Shown: positions 46,310 to 54,525, counted from the stretch's first letter. The stretch is DNA of 64,000 nt from Salinivirgaceae bacterium (GCA_017645945.1 JAGCNL010000016.1:1-64000), one strand, 5' to 3'. Notes: generated by a model not told the origin, from the sequence alone. A program made the numbers and translations.

Positions 46310-49063
46310 ATGAAAAAGTTATTATTAATTCTTGCTACGATGCTTGCTGGACAGGCGTGGGCTTGGGATTTTGAATGTGATGGTTTGAGATACTCAATTA
46401 ATACACCTTCTGATGGAGAAAACCATATTGTTTCAGTAGCCAAAGGTTTAACTTCCCCAACAGGAGACTTTGTAATTCCGTCTGAAGTTACTTACCCTGA
46501 AACTGATGGTGTAACTTATTCAGTAACCAGCATCGGGGACCGTGCGTTTTCTGAATGTAGAGGTTTGACAACGATAACTATTCCTGAATCAATAACCAGT
46601 ATCGGCAATGCAGCATTCGTCAATTGTCACGATTTGACATTGGTAATCATTCCCAATTCTGTAACTTGCATCGGTAGTCAAGCGTTCCAAAATTGTAACA
46701 ATCTGACTTCGGTAACCATTCCAGAATCAGTAATCAGCATTGGCGAGTACGCATTCATGGGGTGTGATAACTTAACTAAAGCTGAATTCGTCAACATTGC
46801 GAGTTTGTGCAAAATGCAATTTGACGGTGTCTATGCTAATCCTGTATTGTGTACTCACCATTTATTTGTTGATGGTAAGGAAATAACAGATGTTGTTATT
46901 CCTGATTCAATAACGAGTATTGGTAACTATTCATTCTGTGGTTGCAACGATCTGGCATCGGTATCCATTCCGGAATCTGTAACCAGCATCGGTGACTATG
47001 CGTTCTCTGATTGCAGAGGTCTAACATCGGTAAATATTCCCGAAACAATAAAGAGTATTGGCAACTATGCGTTCTCTGGTTGTAGTAGCTTGATATCGAT
47101 AACTATTCCTAGAGCAATAACTTGCATTAGAGATGGTACGTTCTCAGGTTGCTGTGACCTAACATCAGCAACAATTCCAGAATCAGTAACCAGCATTGGC
47201 GAGTATGCGTTCCGAGATTGCAGCAGCTTGGCATTAATAACCATTCCAGAATCAGTAATAGAATTGAGTGGCTACGCATTTTCTGGTTGTAGCAGTTTGC
47301 AATACAACGAATATGATAATGCACTTTATTTGGGAAATGATGGAAATCCTTATTTGCTACTGATCAAGGCTAAATCAACAGATATTACATCGTGCGTGAT
47401 AAGCAACAGTTGCAAGTTTTTTAACTCTACCGCGTTCAACAATTGTAGCCACCTAACTTCTGTTACTATTAGTAATTCAGAGACAGAAATAATAGGATGG
47501 GATGCGTTCGCTGGTTGTAGCAGTTTGCAGTACAACGAATACAACAATGCACTTTATTTGGGAAATGATGAAAATCCTCATTTGATGCTGATAAAAGCCA
47601 AATCGACAGATATAACATCGTGCGAAATAAGTAACAGTTGCAAACTCGTTTACAAACTGGCATTCTGTTATTGCAGCAGTTTGACATCTATAACCATTCC
47701 TAATTCGGTAACCAGTATTGGCGATATGGCTTTCTATGAATGTAGAGGTCTGACTTCAGTAACTATTGGTAATTCCGTAACCAAGATAGGCAAGGAAGCA
47801 TTCAATTTTTGCAGCGGCCTGACATCGATATCCATTCCTGAATCAGTAACCTGGATTGGCGACTATGCGTTCTATAATTGCAGAAGCTTGCCAACAATAA
47901 CTATACCTAATTCTGTAAAGAACATTGGAGTGCATATGTTTGGAAATTGTTACAGTTTGACGTCTATAACACTACATGATTCACTAATCAGTATTAGTGA
48001 TGGAGCTTTCATGTTTTGCCGTAGTCTGACTTCAGTTTCCATTCCTGAATCTGTAGTCAGCATTGGTACGGGTGCGTTTGCATGGTGTGATGTTTTAAAA
48101 AAAGCGGAATTCGCCAACATTGCGAGTTTGTGTAAAATACACTTTGGCGACAGAAGTGCCAATCCTTTGTTTTCTGCTCACCACTTATATGTTGATGGTG
48201 AGGAAATCACAAAGGTCTTTATTCCCGATTCAGTAACGAGTATTGGCGATTATGCATTCTCTGATTGCAGCGGTCTTACATCAGTGTCCATTCCAAATTC
48301 TGTAACGAGCATTGGGGAAGAAGCTTTTTATGGTTGCAGCGCTTTGACATCAGTAACCATACCAAATTCAGTAACATATATTGGTAATGCGTTTGGAGAA
48401 TGTGAACAATTATATTGTGAAGCAGAAAGCAAGCCAAATACTTGGAAAAAAGATTGGAATTACGACAACAGACCTGTTGTATGGGGCTGTAAGTCAATAA
48501 AAATAGAGATCAATGACTTGGAATTAGGAAGTGTGCAAACCAATCCTGTTTGTGGAATTGGTATCAACGGAACCTTATGGTATACAGAGGGGGCAACAGT
48601 AGAACTCACAGCAACACCCAAAAAGGGATATCATGTAAAATGGGAAAATGGCAGTTATGAAAATAATCGTACAATAACTGTTGCTGAAGGTTCTGTTTAT
48701 TCTGCAACATTTGAGAAACATACATTTTCGAACTACATCTATAACAATGATGCCACCACCGAAGCCGATGGTACAGAAACCGCTGTTTGTGAGCGCGGCT
48801 GCGGCGCAAATGACACACGAGTAAAAGAAGGAACAAAACTGCCAAAGGACAACACAGCTGTTAACGAATCTGCCGTTAACGCCATTAACATTTACGCTAT
48901 CGGAAGCACCATTGTCGTTGAGAACGCCACCGAAGAAATCTTTGTTTACAATGCAATGGGTGCTTTGGTCGGCCGCACGGAAACAACGACAATAACCGTC
49001 AACGGCGCAGGCGTTTACATTGTAAAAACTAGCGGCACAGTTAAACGTGTTATGGTGAATTAA
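46310..49063 (+). CDS. BspA-like leucine-rich-repeat surface protein with T9SS sorting tail (second copy)
   Basis: The 917-residue protein has a signal peptide (KLLLILATMLAGQAWA, near-identical in style to the first BspA-like protein). LRR_5 repeats with VTIPNSVTSIGxxAFxxC fill residues ~60-700, interrupted by spacers starting LQYNEYDNALYLGND and by two copies of a module with HHL(F/Y)VDG(K/E)EIT. An InlB/Listeria-Bacteroides-like repeat (ATVELTATPKKGYHVKWENG) follows, then the Cys module CERGCGANDT shared with the first protein, and a type A T9SS tail (NATEEIFVYNAMGALVGRTE ... GVYIVKTSGTVKRVMVN). It is probably a surface adhesin; the ligand is unknown. ATG at 46310 is preferred over 46298. 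Confidence 0.92.
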   Translation: MKKLLLILATMLAGQAWAWDFECDGLRYSINTPSDGENHIVSVAKGLTSPTGDFVIPSEVTYPETDGVTYSVTSIGDRAFSECRGLTTITIPESITSIGNAAFVNCHDLTLVIIPNSVTCIGSQAFQNCNNLTSVTIPESVISIGEYAFMGCDNLTKAEFVNIASLCKMQFDGVYANPVLCTHHLFVDGKEITDVVIPDSITSIGNYSFCGCNDLASVSIPESVTSIGDYAFSDCRGLTSVNIPETIKSIGNYAFSGCSSLISITIPRAITCIRDGTFSGCCDLTSATIPESVTSIGEYAFRDCSSLALITIPESVIELSGYAFSGCSSLQYNEYDNALYLGNDGNPYLLLIKAKSTDITSCVISNSCKFFNSTAFNNCSHLTSVTISNSETEIIGWDAFAGCSSLQYNEYNNALYLGNDENPHLMLIKAKSTDITSCEISNSCKLVYKLAFCYCSSLTSITIPNSVTSIGDMAFYECRGLTSVTIGNSVTKIGKEAFNFCSGLTSISIPESVTWIGDYAFYNCRSLPTITIPNSVKNIGVHMFGNCYSLTSITLHDSLISISDGAFMFCRSLTSVSIPESVVSIGTGAFAWCDVLKKAEFANIASLCKIHFGDRSANPLFSAHHLYVDGEEITKVFIPDSVTSIGDYAFSDCSGLTSVSIPNSVTSIGEEAFYGCSALTSVTIPNSVTYIGNAFGECEQLYCEAESKPNTWKKDWNYDNRPVVWGCKSIKIEINDLELGSVQTNPVCGIGINGTLWYTEGATVELTATPKKGYHVKWENGSYENNRTITVAEGSVYSATFEKHTFSNYIYNNDATTEADGTETAVCERGCGANDTRVKEGTKLPKDNTAVNESAVNAINIYAIGSTIVVENATEEIFVYNAMGALVGRTETTTITVNGAGVYIVKTSGTVKRVMVN
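47285..47645 (+). repeat. Diverged direct repeat within the second BspA-like gene
   Basis: About 130 bases from 47285 recur from 47513 (offset 228, 76 codons) with scattered differences. Each unit encodes CSSLQYNEYxNALYLGND, then LIKAKSTDITSC and SNSCK. The encoded module is a non-LRR spacer also present twice, more diverged, in the first BspA-like protein. Confidence 0.8.
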
Positions 49064-49090
49064 TGTATTTGGTAAATAACTGATAATGTG

Positions 49091-49118
49091 GTAGGGATGC
49101 GATTAATCGCGTCCCTAC
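49091..49118. repeat. Palindromic element downstream of the second BspA-like gene
   Basis: The arms GTAGGGATGCGATT and AATCGCGTCCCTAC form a 28-bp inverted repeat with a single G-T pair. It lies 28 bases after the BspA stop and matches the element translated at 33738-33765 with one difference in each arm. There is no long T-run after it, so it is a poor intrinsic terminator. Confidence 0.85.
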
Positions 49119-49228
49119 ATTGTTTAAAAACGGGTTGAATCGGCAAAAATCGGTTAAGGATAAAAAAACGGCAATCTGTGCTAAAAAACATCGCTGCCAA
49201 TAATGAACCGCCATATAATTTTTGTTGC

Positions 49229-49236
49229 TATCTTTG
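49229..49236 (+). promoter_or_regulatory. -7 element for the mntA-hepT pair
   Basis: TATCTTTG matches the -7 consensus 24 bases before the ATG at 49260. No standard -33 is seen. Confidence 0.4.
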
Positions 49237-49259
49237 AAAAGTATTAAAACAAACGGGTT

Positions 49260-49541
49260 ATGACAACAGATGACATTAAAAAAACGGTAGTGACTTTTGT
49301 CGATAAATACTCGATAAAAAGCATTGTGCTGTTTGGCTCAAGGGCGGCAGGCACAAACACTGCTAACAGTGATGTCGACTTGATTGTGGAGTTTTTCAAC
49401 CCCGTTTCGCTCATTACGCTGTCGAAACTCAAGTTGGATGTTGAGGCGGCGTTGGGTTTGGATGTTGATATTGTCCACGGCCCGCTGTCGAGTAACGATA
49501 TGATTGAGATTGGCAAGGAGGTGGTTCTGTATGCAGCGTAG
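49260..49541 (+). CDS. mntA: MntA-like nucleotidyltransferase antitoxin
   Basis: The 93-residue minimal nucleotidyltransferase shows the exact GS-x10-DxD motif (GSRAAGTNTANSDVDL, residues ~23-38) and the later Asp in DVDIVHG. In MntA/HepT systems this enzyme adds AMP to a Tyr of the HEPN toxin to neutralise it. The partner gene follows with an 11-base overlap, the standard arrangement. The protein is complete for the family (about 95-100 residues). Confidence 0.9.
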   Translation: MTTDDIKKTVVTFVDKYSIKSIVLFGSRAAGTNTANSDVDLIVEFFNPVSLITLSKLKLDVEAALGLDVDIVHGPLSSNDMIEIGKEVVLYAA

Positions 49542-49866
49542 AGATTTGATAGCCATACAAAAAATGATTAGCGAAATGAAGATTGGCATTTCGCTTCTCG
49601 GGAATACCAATCTTGCTGATTTTCTTGGCAACGAATTGCTAAAAAGAGCATTGTCAATGACTTGCATTAATGTCGGTGAGTTGGCAAAAGTGGTATCAGA
49701 CGAAACGCGGCAGGAGCATAATGATTTCCCGTGGAAAGCCATTGCAGGAATGAGAGATATTACGGCTCATCGTTACCAAACACTCAAGATGGAAGATGTT
49801 TACACAACAATCCGCGAAGAATATCCCGCTCTTTGTGAGCAATTAACCAAAATCATAGGCTGTTAG
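49531..49866 (+). CDS. hepT: HepT-like HEPN ribonuclease toxin
   Basis: The 111-residue helical protein has the HEPN catalytic signature R-x4-H-x-Y as RDITAHRY (residues ~71-78). The Arg and His form the RNase site and the Tyr is the residue AMPylated by MntA. The flanking PWKAIAGMRD and the distal DVYTTIREEYP are typical. The start at 49531 overlaps the mntA stop (49539-49541) by 11 bases; an in-frame start at 49504 would add a segment unlike the family. Confidence 0.9.
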   Translation: MQRRDLIAIQKMISEMKIGISLLGNTNLADFLGNELLKRALSMTCINVGELAKVVSDETRQEHNDFPWKAIAGMRDITAHRYQTLKMEDVYTTIREEYPALCEQLTKIIGC

Positions 49867-49935
49867 GCCATTGGATTCAAATAGGATTAGTTTGGTTAGC
49901 GCCAAAACAGCGACCTTTAGGTTGCTAAATTCCGT

Positions 49936-49953
49936 TCCCGATAGCTATCGGGA
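49936..49953. repeat. Perfect 18-bp palindrome upstream of ffh
   Basis: TCCCGATAGCTATCGGGA is self-complementary over all 18 bases. It lies between hepT and the ffh promoter with no T-run, so it is more like a short palindromic repeat than a terminator. No second exact copy was seen in this window. Confidence 0.6.
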
Positions 49954-49983
49954 TTTCGCGCGTTCCGTGGTTTAAAAACTGTT

Positions 49984-50014
49984 TTTGCTCAACAACGCTT
50001 TTATGCTACATTTG
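49984..50014 (+). promoter_or_regulatory. ffh: Promoter for ffh
   Basis: TACATTTG (50007-50014) is a full -7 match and TTTG (49984-49987) lies 19 bases upstream, the standard Bacteroidetes spacing. The ffh ATG follows 33 bases later. Confidence 0.65.
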
Positions 50015-50047
50015 CTACTTGTAAAAAACAAATAGCAATTCAAGAAA

Positions 50048-51396
50048 ATGTTTGAAAATCTGTCAGATAAACTCGAACGCTCTTTCAAAATTCTGAAAGG
50101 CGAGGGCAAATCACCGAAATAAATGTTGCCGAAACGCTGAAAGAGGTGCGCAAGGCCTTGCTCGATGCCGACGTTAACTACAAAACGGCAAAGACCTTCA
50201 CCGACACAGTCAAACAGAAAGCTCTGGGACAGAATGTGTTGACGTCAATCAAGCCTGGGCAGTTGATGATTAAGATTGTCCACGATGAACTGGTTGAACT
50301 GATGGGTTCGACAGCCGAGGACATCAATCTCAAGGGCAACCCGACAGTCATTTTGATTGCAGGTTTGCAAGGTTCGGGTAAGACAACTTTTTCAGGAAAA
50401 CTTGCTAACCGTCTGAAAACCAAACGCGGAAAGATGCCGCTTTTGATTGCTGGCGACGTTTACCGTCCTGCCGCCATTGACCAGTTGAAAGTTTTGGGCC
50501 AACAGATTGGCGTTGAGGTATATACCGAGGACGGAAACCAAAATCCAGTACAGATTGCCACCAATGGCTTGAAATATGCAAAGCAAAAAGGCTTCGACCT
50601 TGTGATTGTCGATACTGCTGGCCGTTTGGCTGTCGATGAGCAGATGATGGACGAGATTGCAGCCATCAAGAAAGCCGTTACACCGCACGAGACCTTGTTT
50701 GTAGTCGATTCAATGACTGGCCAGGATGCGGTGAATACAGCCAAGGAATTCAACGACCGTCTTGATTTTGACGGAGTTGTGCTCACCAAGCTCGACGGTG
50801 ACACCCGCGGTGGTGCAGCCCTTTCGATTCGTTCGGTGGTGAACAAGCCAATCAAGTTTGTGGGAATGGGCGAGAAGATGGACGCTCTCGATGTGTTCCA
50901 CCCCGACCGTATGGCCGACCGTATTTTGGGTATGGGCGACATTGTGTCGTTGGTAGAGCGTGCGCAGGAGCAGTTCGATGCCGAAGAGGCCCGCGCCATT
51001 CAGAAGAAAATCGCCAAAAACACCTTCAATTTCAACGACTTCCTGTCGCAAATCAACCAAGTGAAGAAGATGGGTAACCTGAAAGACTTGGCATCGATGA
51101 TTCCTGGCATAGGCAAGGCCGTGAAGGATATGGATATCGACGACAACGCCTTCAAGGGCATTGAGGCGATAATCGGCTCAATGACACCAGCCGAGCGCGA
51201 AACACCATCTATTATCAACGGCAGCCGCCGCAAACGAATTGCAGCTGGTAGCGGCACTTCGATTCAGGAAGTTAACCGCTTGATGAAGCAGTTTGAGGAC
51301 ACAAGCAAGATGATGAAGATGGTGAGTGGCGGCAATGGTGCGAAGAGAATGGCGCAGATGATGAGCCAAATGAAAAATATGAGAGGGAGAATGTAA
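50048..51396 (+). CDS. ffh: Signal recognition particle GTPase Ffh, with a one-base frameshift near codon 21
   Basis: From the ATG at 50048 the frame reads MFENLSDKLERSFKILKGEG, the normal Ffh start, then KSPK and a stop at 50120-50122. In the next frame, ITEINVAETLKEVRKALLDADV continues the family sequence to 51396 without interruption. One missing A in the AAA run at 50108-50110 would restore the frame. Downstream are G1 GLQGSGKTTFSGKL, G3 VDTAGRL, G4 TKLDGD and a Met-rich M domain (MMKMVSGGNGAKRMAQMM). Ffh binds signal peptides and 4.5S RNA and is normally essential. A read starting at GTG 50146 would lose part of the N domain. Sequencing error or a real mutation are the options. Confidence 0.85.
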
Positions 51397-51532
51397 ATTA
51401 TTTAGGAGTTAGAAGTTGGGAATTAGGATTTTGGAATAAATGGTTCATTATCAGATAAAAATACCCAATACCTAACACCCAACACCAGCAACATATAACT
51501 TAAAACTTCGATAACTTATAACTTAAAGAGAT
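51397..51532. repeat. Degenerate AT-rich word-repeat segment between ffh and folD
   Basis: It contains AGGAGTTAGAAGTTGGGAATTAGG, then ACCTAACACCCAACACC, then ACTTAAAACTTCG and ACTTATAACTTAAA words. Bases 51498-51527 match 12288-12317 at 28 of 30 positions. No coding frame or terminator is evident. Confidence 0.6.
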
Positions 51533-52414
51533 ATGCAACTTATTGACGGAAAGGCAATAAACCAGCAAATGCAAGCTGAAATTCTTCAGCAGGTTGAAGA
51601 GATGGTGAAAAACGGGCAAAAACGCCCGAATCTGGCTGTTATTCAGGTGGGTGACGATGGCGCCAGCACCACTTACGTGAACAGCAAAATCAAGACGTGT
51701 CACGCTGTAGGCTTCGAATCAACAGATGTGCGCTTCCCAGCCGACATAACCGAGGCCGAACTGCTTGCCAAAATCGCCGAAATCAATGCCGACCCGAATG
51801 TGGACGGATTGATTGTGCAACTGCCACTGCCAAAGCATATTAGCGAGAATAAAGTTATTGAGGCAATCGACTACCGCAAAGATGTTGACGGTTTCCACCC
51901 AATCAACACAGGCCGTATGGCGATGAGTCTGCCAGCTTTCCTGCCTGCCACACCAGCGGGAATTATGGAGTTGTTGGCACGCTATAATATTGAAACAGAG
52001 GGGAAAGAGTGCGTTGTTTTGGGCCGCAGCAACATTGTCGGCACGCCAATCAGTCTGCTGATGTCGCGCAAATCGAACCCAGGCAACGCCACTGTAACCA
52101 TTTGCCACAGCCGCTCGAAAAATCTGAAAGAGATTTGCCGCCGCGCTGATATTCTGATAGTTGCAATCGGCAAGCCCGAGTTTGTAACCGCCGATATGAT
52201 TAAGCCAGGCGCCGTAGTAATCGACGTCGGAATCCACCGTCTGCCTTCGACCGAAACCAAATCGGGCTTCAAACTCAAAGGCGATGTCAAGTTCGATGAG
52301 GTGGCGCCACTTTGCAGTTACATTACGCCCGTTCCAGGCGGTGTCGGCCCAATGACTATCATTAGCCTGCTGAAAAACACGCTTTTAGCGGGGCAGCATA
52401 AGATTTACGAATAA
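51533..52414 (+). CDS. folD: Bifunctional methylenetetrahydrofolate dehydrogenase/cyclohydrolase FolD
   Basis: The 293-residue protein has the catalytic Y-x3-K pair in [11 protein letters not shown], the substrate-binding [12 protein letters not shown], the [13 protein letters not shown] motif, the dinucleotide-binding [17 protein letters not shown] and the C-terminal [16 protein letters not shown]. It interconverts methylene-THF and formyl-THF using NADP. It follows ffh on the same strand, an adjacency I recall in other Bacteroidales. Confidence 0.95.
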   Translation: MQLIDGKAINQQMQAEILQQVEEMVKNGQKRPNLAVIQVGDDGASTTYVNSKIKTCHAVGFESTDVRFPADITEAELLAKIAEINADPNVDGLIVQLPLPKHISENKVIEAIDYRKDVDGFHPINTGRMAMSLPAFLPATPAGIMELLARYNIETEGKECVVLGRSNIVGTPISLLMSRKSNPGNATVTICHSRSKNLKEICRRADILIVAIGKPEFVTADMIKPGAVVIDVGIHRLPSTETKSGFKLKGDVKFDEVAPLCSYITPVPGGVGPMTIISLLKNTLLAGQHKIYE

Positions 52415-52432
52415 CCTAAATTTTACTTTTTT

Positions 52433-52996
52433 ATGAAAAAACAACTAATTCTAATTTCGGCACTGGCGGTGCTGTTTTCAGCGTGCAGCAAAGACGACGA
52501 CGAAACAATCGCAATCAGTAAAGACGCAAAATTCACAATAGACAGCAACGGCATTCCATCGCCAGCCAATGGCGGACTGATTTCTTCTGAAGATTTTGAT
52601 AAGTATCTGAAGAATAATTATTTCGCCGAACAAACTGATGGCTGTAGGATTGAGCAAAATGGCACGTTGTCGAAAGAGAATTTTTGGGAAGATATTATCG
52701 GAATCGGTCCTGACGGTTACTTTTTTGCTGACGATTCTGCTTTCAATTATGTGTTGTATGTTGACCACGACCCGTCAATTCCGTATATCAGGAGTGGTCA
52801 GGTTTACAGTAACAGGAGGGCGATTGTGTTAAGTTCTACTGACGATAAAATGCCTGACCTTAAAATATTGAAAGCCAATACGGTTGGTTTTACAGCAATC
52901 AGGCTAATCGGAGTCAAGGGTGATGGAACGCCGTCTTACATTTATTCATCGTATCGAAAAGTGTCGGAATCAGATTTTAATAAATTGCTGAAATAA
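52433..52996 (+). CDS. Lipoprotein of unknown function
   Basis: The 187-residue protein has a lipoprotein signal (LILISALAVLFSAC, lipobox FSAC near residues 15-18) followed by an acidic stretch KDDDET that often directs surface export in Bacteroidetes. The rest is beta-rich with Tyr and Asp (DGYFFADDSAFNYVLYVDHD). I do not recognise a family. It follows folD by 18 bases and ends at a bidirectional terminator. Confidence 0.65.
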   Translation: MKKQLILISALAVLFSACSKDDDETIAISKDAKFTIDSNGIPSPANGGLISSEDFDKYLKNNYFAEQTDGCRIEQNGTLSKENFWEDIIGIGPDGYFFADDSAFNYVLYVDHDPSIPYIRSGQVYSNRRAIVLSSTDDKMPDLKILKANTVGFTAIRLIGVKGDGTPSYIYSSYRKVSESDFNKLLK

Positions 52997-53015
52997 ATCA
53001 GACAATTATACTGAT

Positions 53016-53052
53016 AAAACGTGCGGATGAATTTGATTCGCACGTTTTTTTT
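53016..53052. terminator. Bidirectional terminator between convergent genes
   Basis: CGTGCGGAT (53020-53028) pairs with ATTCGCACG (53036-53044), nine pairs with one G-T, flanked by an A-run and an eight-T run. It serves the lipoprotein on the plus strand and the SRPBCC gene on the minus strand. Confidence 0.8.
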
Positions 53053-53437
53053 ACTCCTCATCCTCGCAAAAATGCTTGATTGCGCCGATGTAGTATTCGC
53101 GCCAGCCCTCGTTGATGTTGTCGTAGGCGTCGGCGGGAATGTTGGTGTGGCGAACTTCAACGCTGGTGCCGTTCTTGTCGGGATGAAGCTTGATGGTGGC
53201 GATTGACGGTTCTGCGTTTTCCTCACCGAAATACCATTCCTGCTGCAACATCTGATTTTCAACCACTTTCAGATTCCGTCCGACAATATCGCCGTCGAAA
53301 ATTGAGAATTCATAGCCTTCCTCGGCACTCATATCTGCGGGCAGACTGCTCCACAACTCGATTGAGCGCGGATTGGTGAGCGACATGAACACGTCCTCGG
53401 GTGTGGCGTCGATGTATTGGTAGAATTTAATGTCCAT
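53051..53437 (-). CDS. SRPBCC/START-like domain protein
   Basis: The 128-residue protein is a single SRPBCC-type domain: IKFYQYIDATPEDVFMSLTNPRSIELWS at the start, the middle strands FDGDIVGRNLKVVENQMLQQEWYFG, SIATIKLHPDKNGTSVEVRHTNIP, and the closing helix INEGWREYYIGAIKHFCEDEE. This matches the AHSA1/START-like group; no partner or ligand is evident. The ATG at 53437 overlaps the upstream gene by 11 bases, which supports the short form. Confidence 0.8.
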   Translation of the reverse strand: MDIKFYQYIDATPEDVFMSLTNPRSIELWSSLPADMSAEEGYEFSIFDGDIVGRNLKVVENQMLQQEWYFGEENAEPSIATIKLHPDKNGTSVEVRHTNIPADAYDNINEGWREYYIGAIKHFCEDEE

Positions 53438-54413
53438 AGTTTTGCAGATTGGTCTTCTTGTTGAAAGTAACTTCGTCAATGCTTCGCAAGTCTTCACCTA
53501 TCTCTTCTACAAAGAAAAAGGTTGCACCCCAGCTGTGTTTGACTTTTAAATAAACAGTTATCTCATTGTCAACGTTCATGATAATGCGGGTGATATGCTT
53601 GCCTGGCTGGTCGAATTCCAGAACAGTTTTTTGCTCGGGATATTGTTGGCGAAGCTTTTTGATTTCGTTCTCTTTCCATGCCTTTTTCTCCTCGTCGCTC
53701 ATTTGCTTTGGCTGACTGGCGGGTTTTGGCGCAGGTTTGCTGACAGTTTTTGCAGGAGCAGGTTTGGGAGCGGGTTGCACTGGTTGGGGTGCAGGCTCTT
53801 CAGCTTTGGGAGCAGGCTTTTCTTCTTTTGGTGCAGGTTGCTCAATGGCTGGTTTAGGCTCTTCTTTGACAGGCTCAACGATTGGTTGTGGTTCCTCTTT
53901 TGGCACAACAGGCTCTGGTTCAATTATTTCAGGCTCGGGTTCGGGCTCTGGTTGCTTTGTTTCAAGAGTTGGTTCAACATCGGCAATGTCAATGTTTTCG
54001 TCATAAACAACAGTTTCTTCTTCAATGCTGATAACAGTTGCAACTTTCAGAGTTTCAAACTCTTTCTGCGCCTGTTCAATCTCATTTTCAATGCGCTTGT
54101 CGGCTTTGGCTTCAGCCTGTTTTTTGACTTCTTCCTGCGCAATCTGCTTGTTTTCAGCTATTTCCTTAATACCATCATCGATGTAGATGGTGCGGATGTC
54201 CTCAATCTTGTATCGAGGCAGTTTGGCGTCGGGTTTGATTTTCAAAGCTTCGCGGTAGAAGTAGAGCGCATCGGAATACATTTTTGCGTCGAAAGCTGTT
54301 TTCGCATTCTGCATTGCCGCCTTGTATTGTTGCTCGCTGTCGATAGTCTGTGCTGATAATGAGATGGTTACAAGTAACAGAGCCGTTGCTGAAATTATAT
54401 TTTTGAATGACAT
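53427..54413 (-). CDS. Secreted TPR and Pro/Glu-rich linker protein, unknown function
   Basis: The 328-residue protein has a signal peptide (NIISATALLLVTISLSAQ), then a TPR-like pair (EQQYKAAMQNAKTAFDAKMYSDALYFYREALKIKPDAK). A charged coiled coil (KQIAQEEVKKQAEAKADKRI) leads to a long Pro/Glu/Lys/Ala linker (~residues 150-250) that looks like a wall-spanning spacer. The C-terminal ~65 residues form a small beta domain (QPGKHITRIIMNVDNEITVYLKVKHSWG). A periplasm-spanning role is inferred. ATG at 54413 starts the signal peptide. Confidence 0.7.
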   Translation of the reverse strand: MSFKNIISATALLLVTISLSAQTIDSEQQYKAAMQNAKTAFDAKMYSDALYFYREALKIKPDAKLPRYKIEDIRTIYIDDGIKEIAENKQIAQEEVKKQAEAKADKRIENEIEQAQKEFETLKVATVISIEEETVVYDENIDIADVEPTLETKQPEPEPEPEIIEPEPVVPKEEPQPIVEPVKEEPKPAIEQPAPKEEKPAPKAEEPAPQPVQPAPKPAPAKTVSKPAPKPASQPKQMSDEEKKAWKENEIKKLRQQYPEQKTVLEFDQPGKHITRIIMNVDNEITVYLKVKHSWGATFFFVEEIGEDLRSIDEVTFNKKTNLQNYGH

Positions 54414-54476
54414 TGTCGAGTTTGTTCTTTTGTCTGAAAACGTTTCAAAACGTGCCAAAATTGCTAATTTTTTCGC

Positions 54477-54508
54477 AAAAAAAACGCAAGCCTTTTGAGC
54501 TTGCGTTA
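54477..54508 (-). terminator. Terminator of the pyridoxamine-kinase gene
   Basis: AACGCAAGC and GCTTGCGTT (54483-54491 and 54499-54507) form nine perfect pairs with a 7-base loop. The minus strand then runs through eight Ts. Confidence 0.85.
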
Positions 54509-54525
54509 TATGGAGTCGGAAACTG

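Noticed and set aside
46012-46443. Minus-strand open frame of 143 codons over the BspA2 leader and start
   Set aside because: It overlaps the signal peptide of a clear gene, has no family features that I can support, and two other frames are also open here; I treat the region as a leader.
50100-50125. Programmed -1 frameshift in ffh
   Set aside because: The site GGC AAA TCA lacks an X-XXY-YYZ slippery heptamer and no stimulatory stem is obvious; a missing base is simpler.
53595-54356. Open frame of 253 codons on the plus strand, rich in Phe, Leu, Trp and Gly
   Set aside because: It is the complement of the Pro/Glu-rich linker gene; the aromatic richness comes from reversed Pro/Glu/Lys codons.
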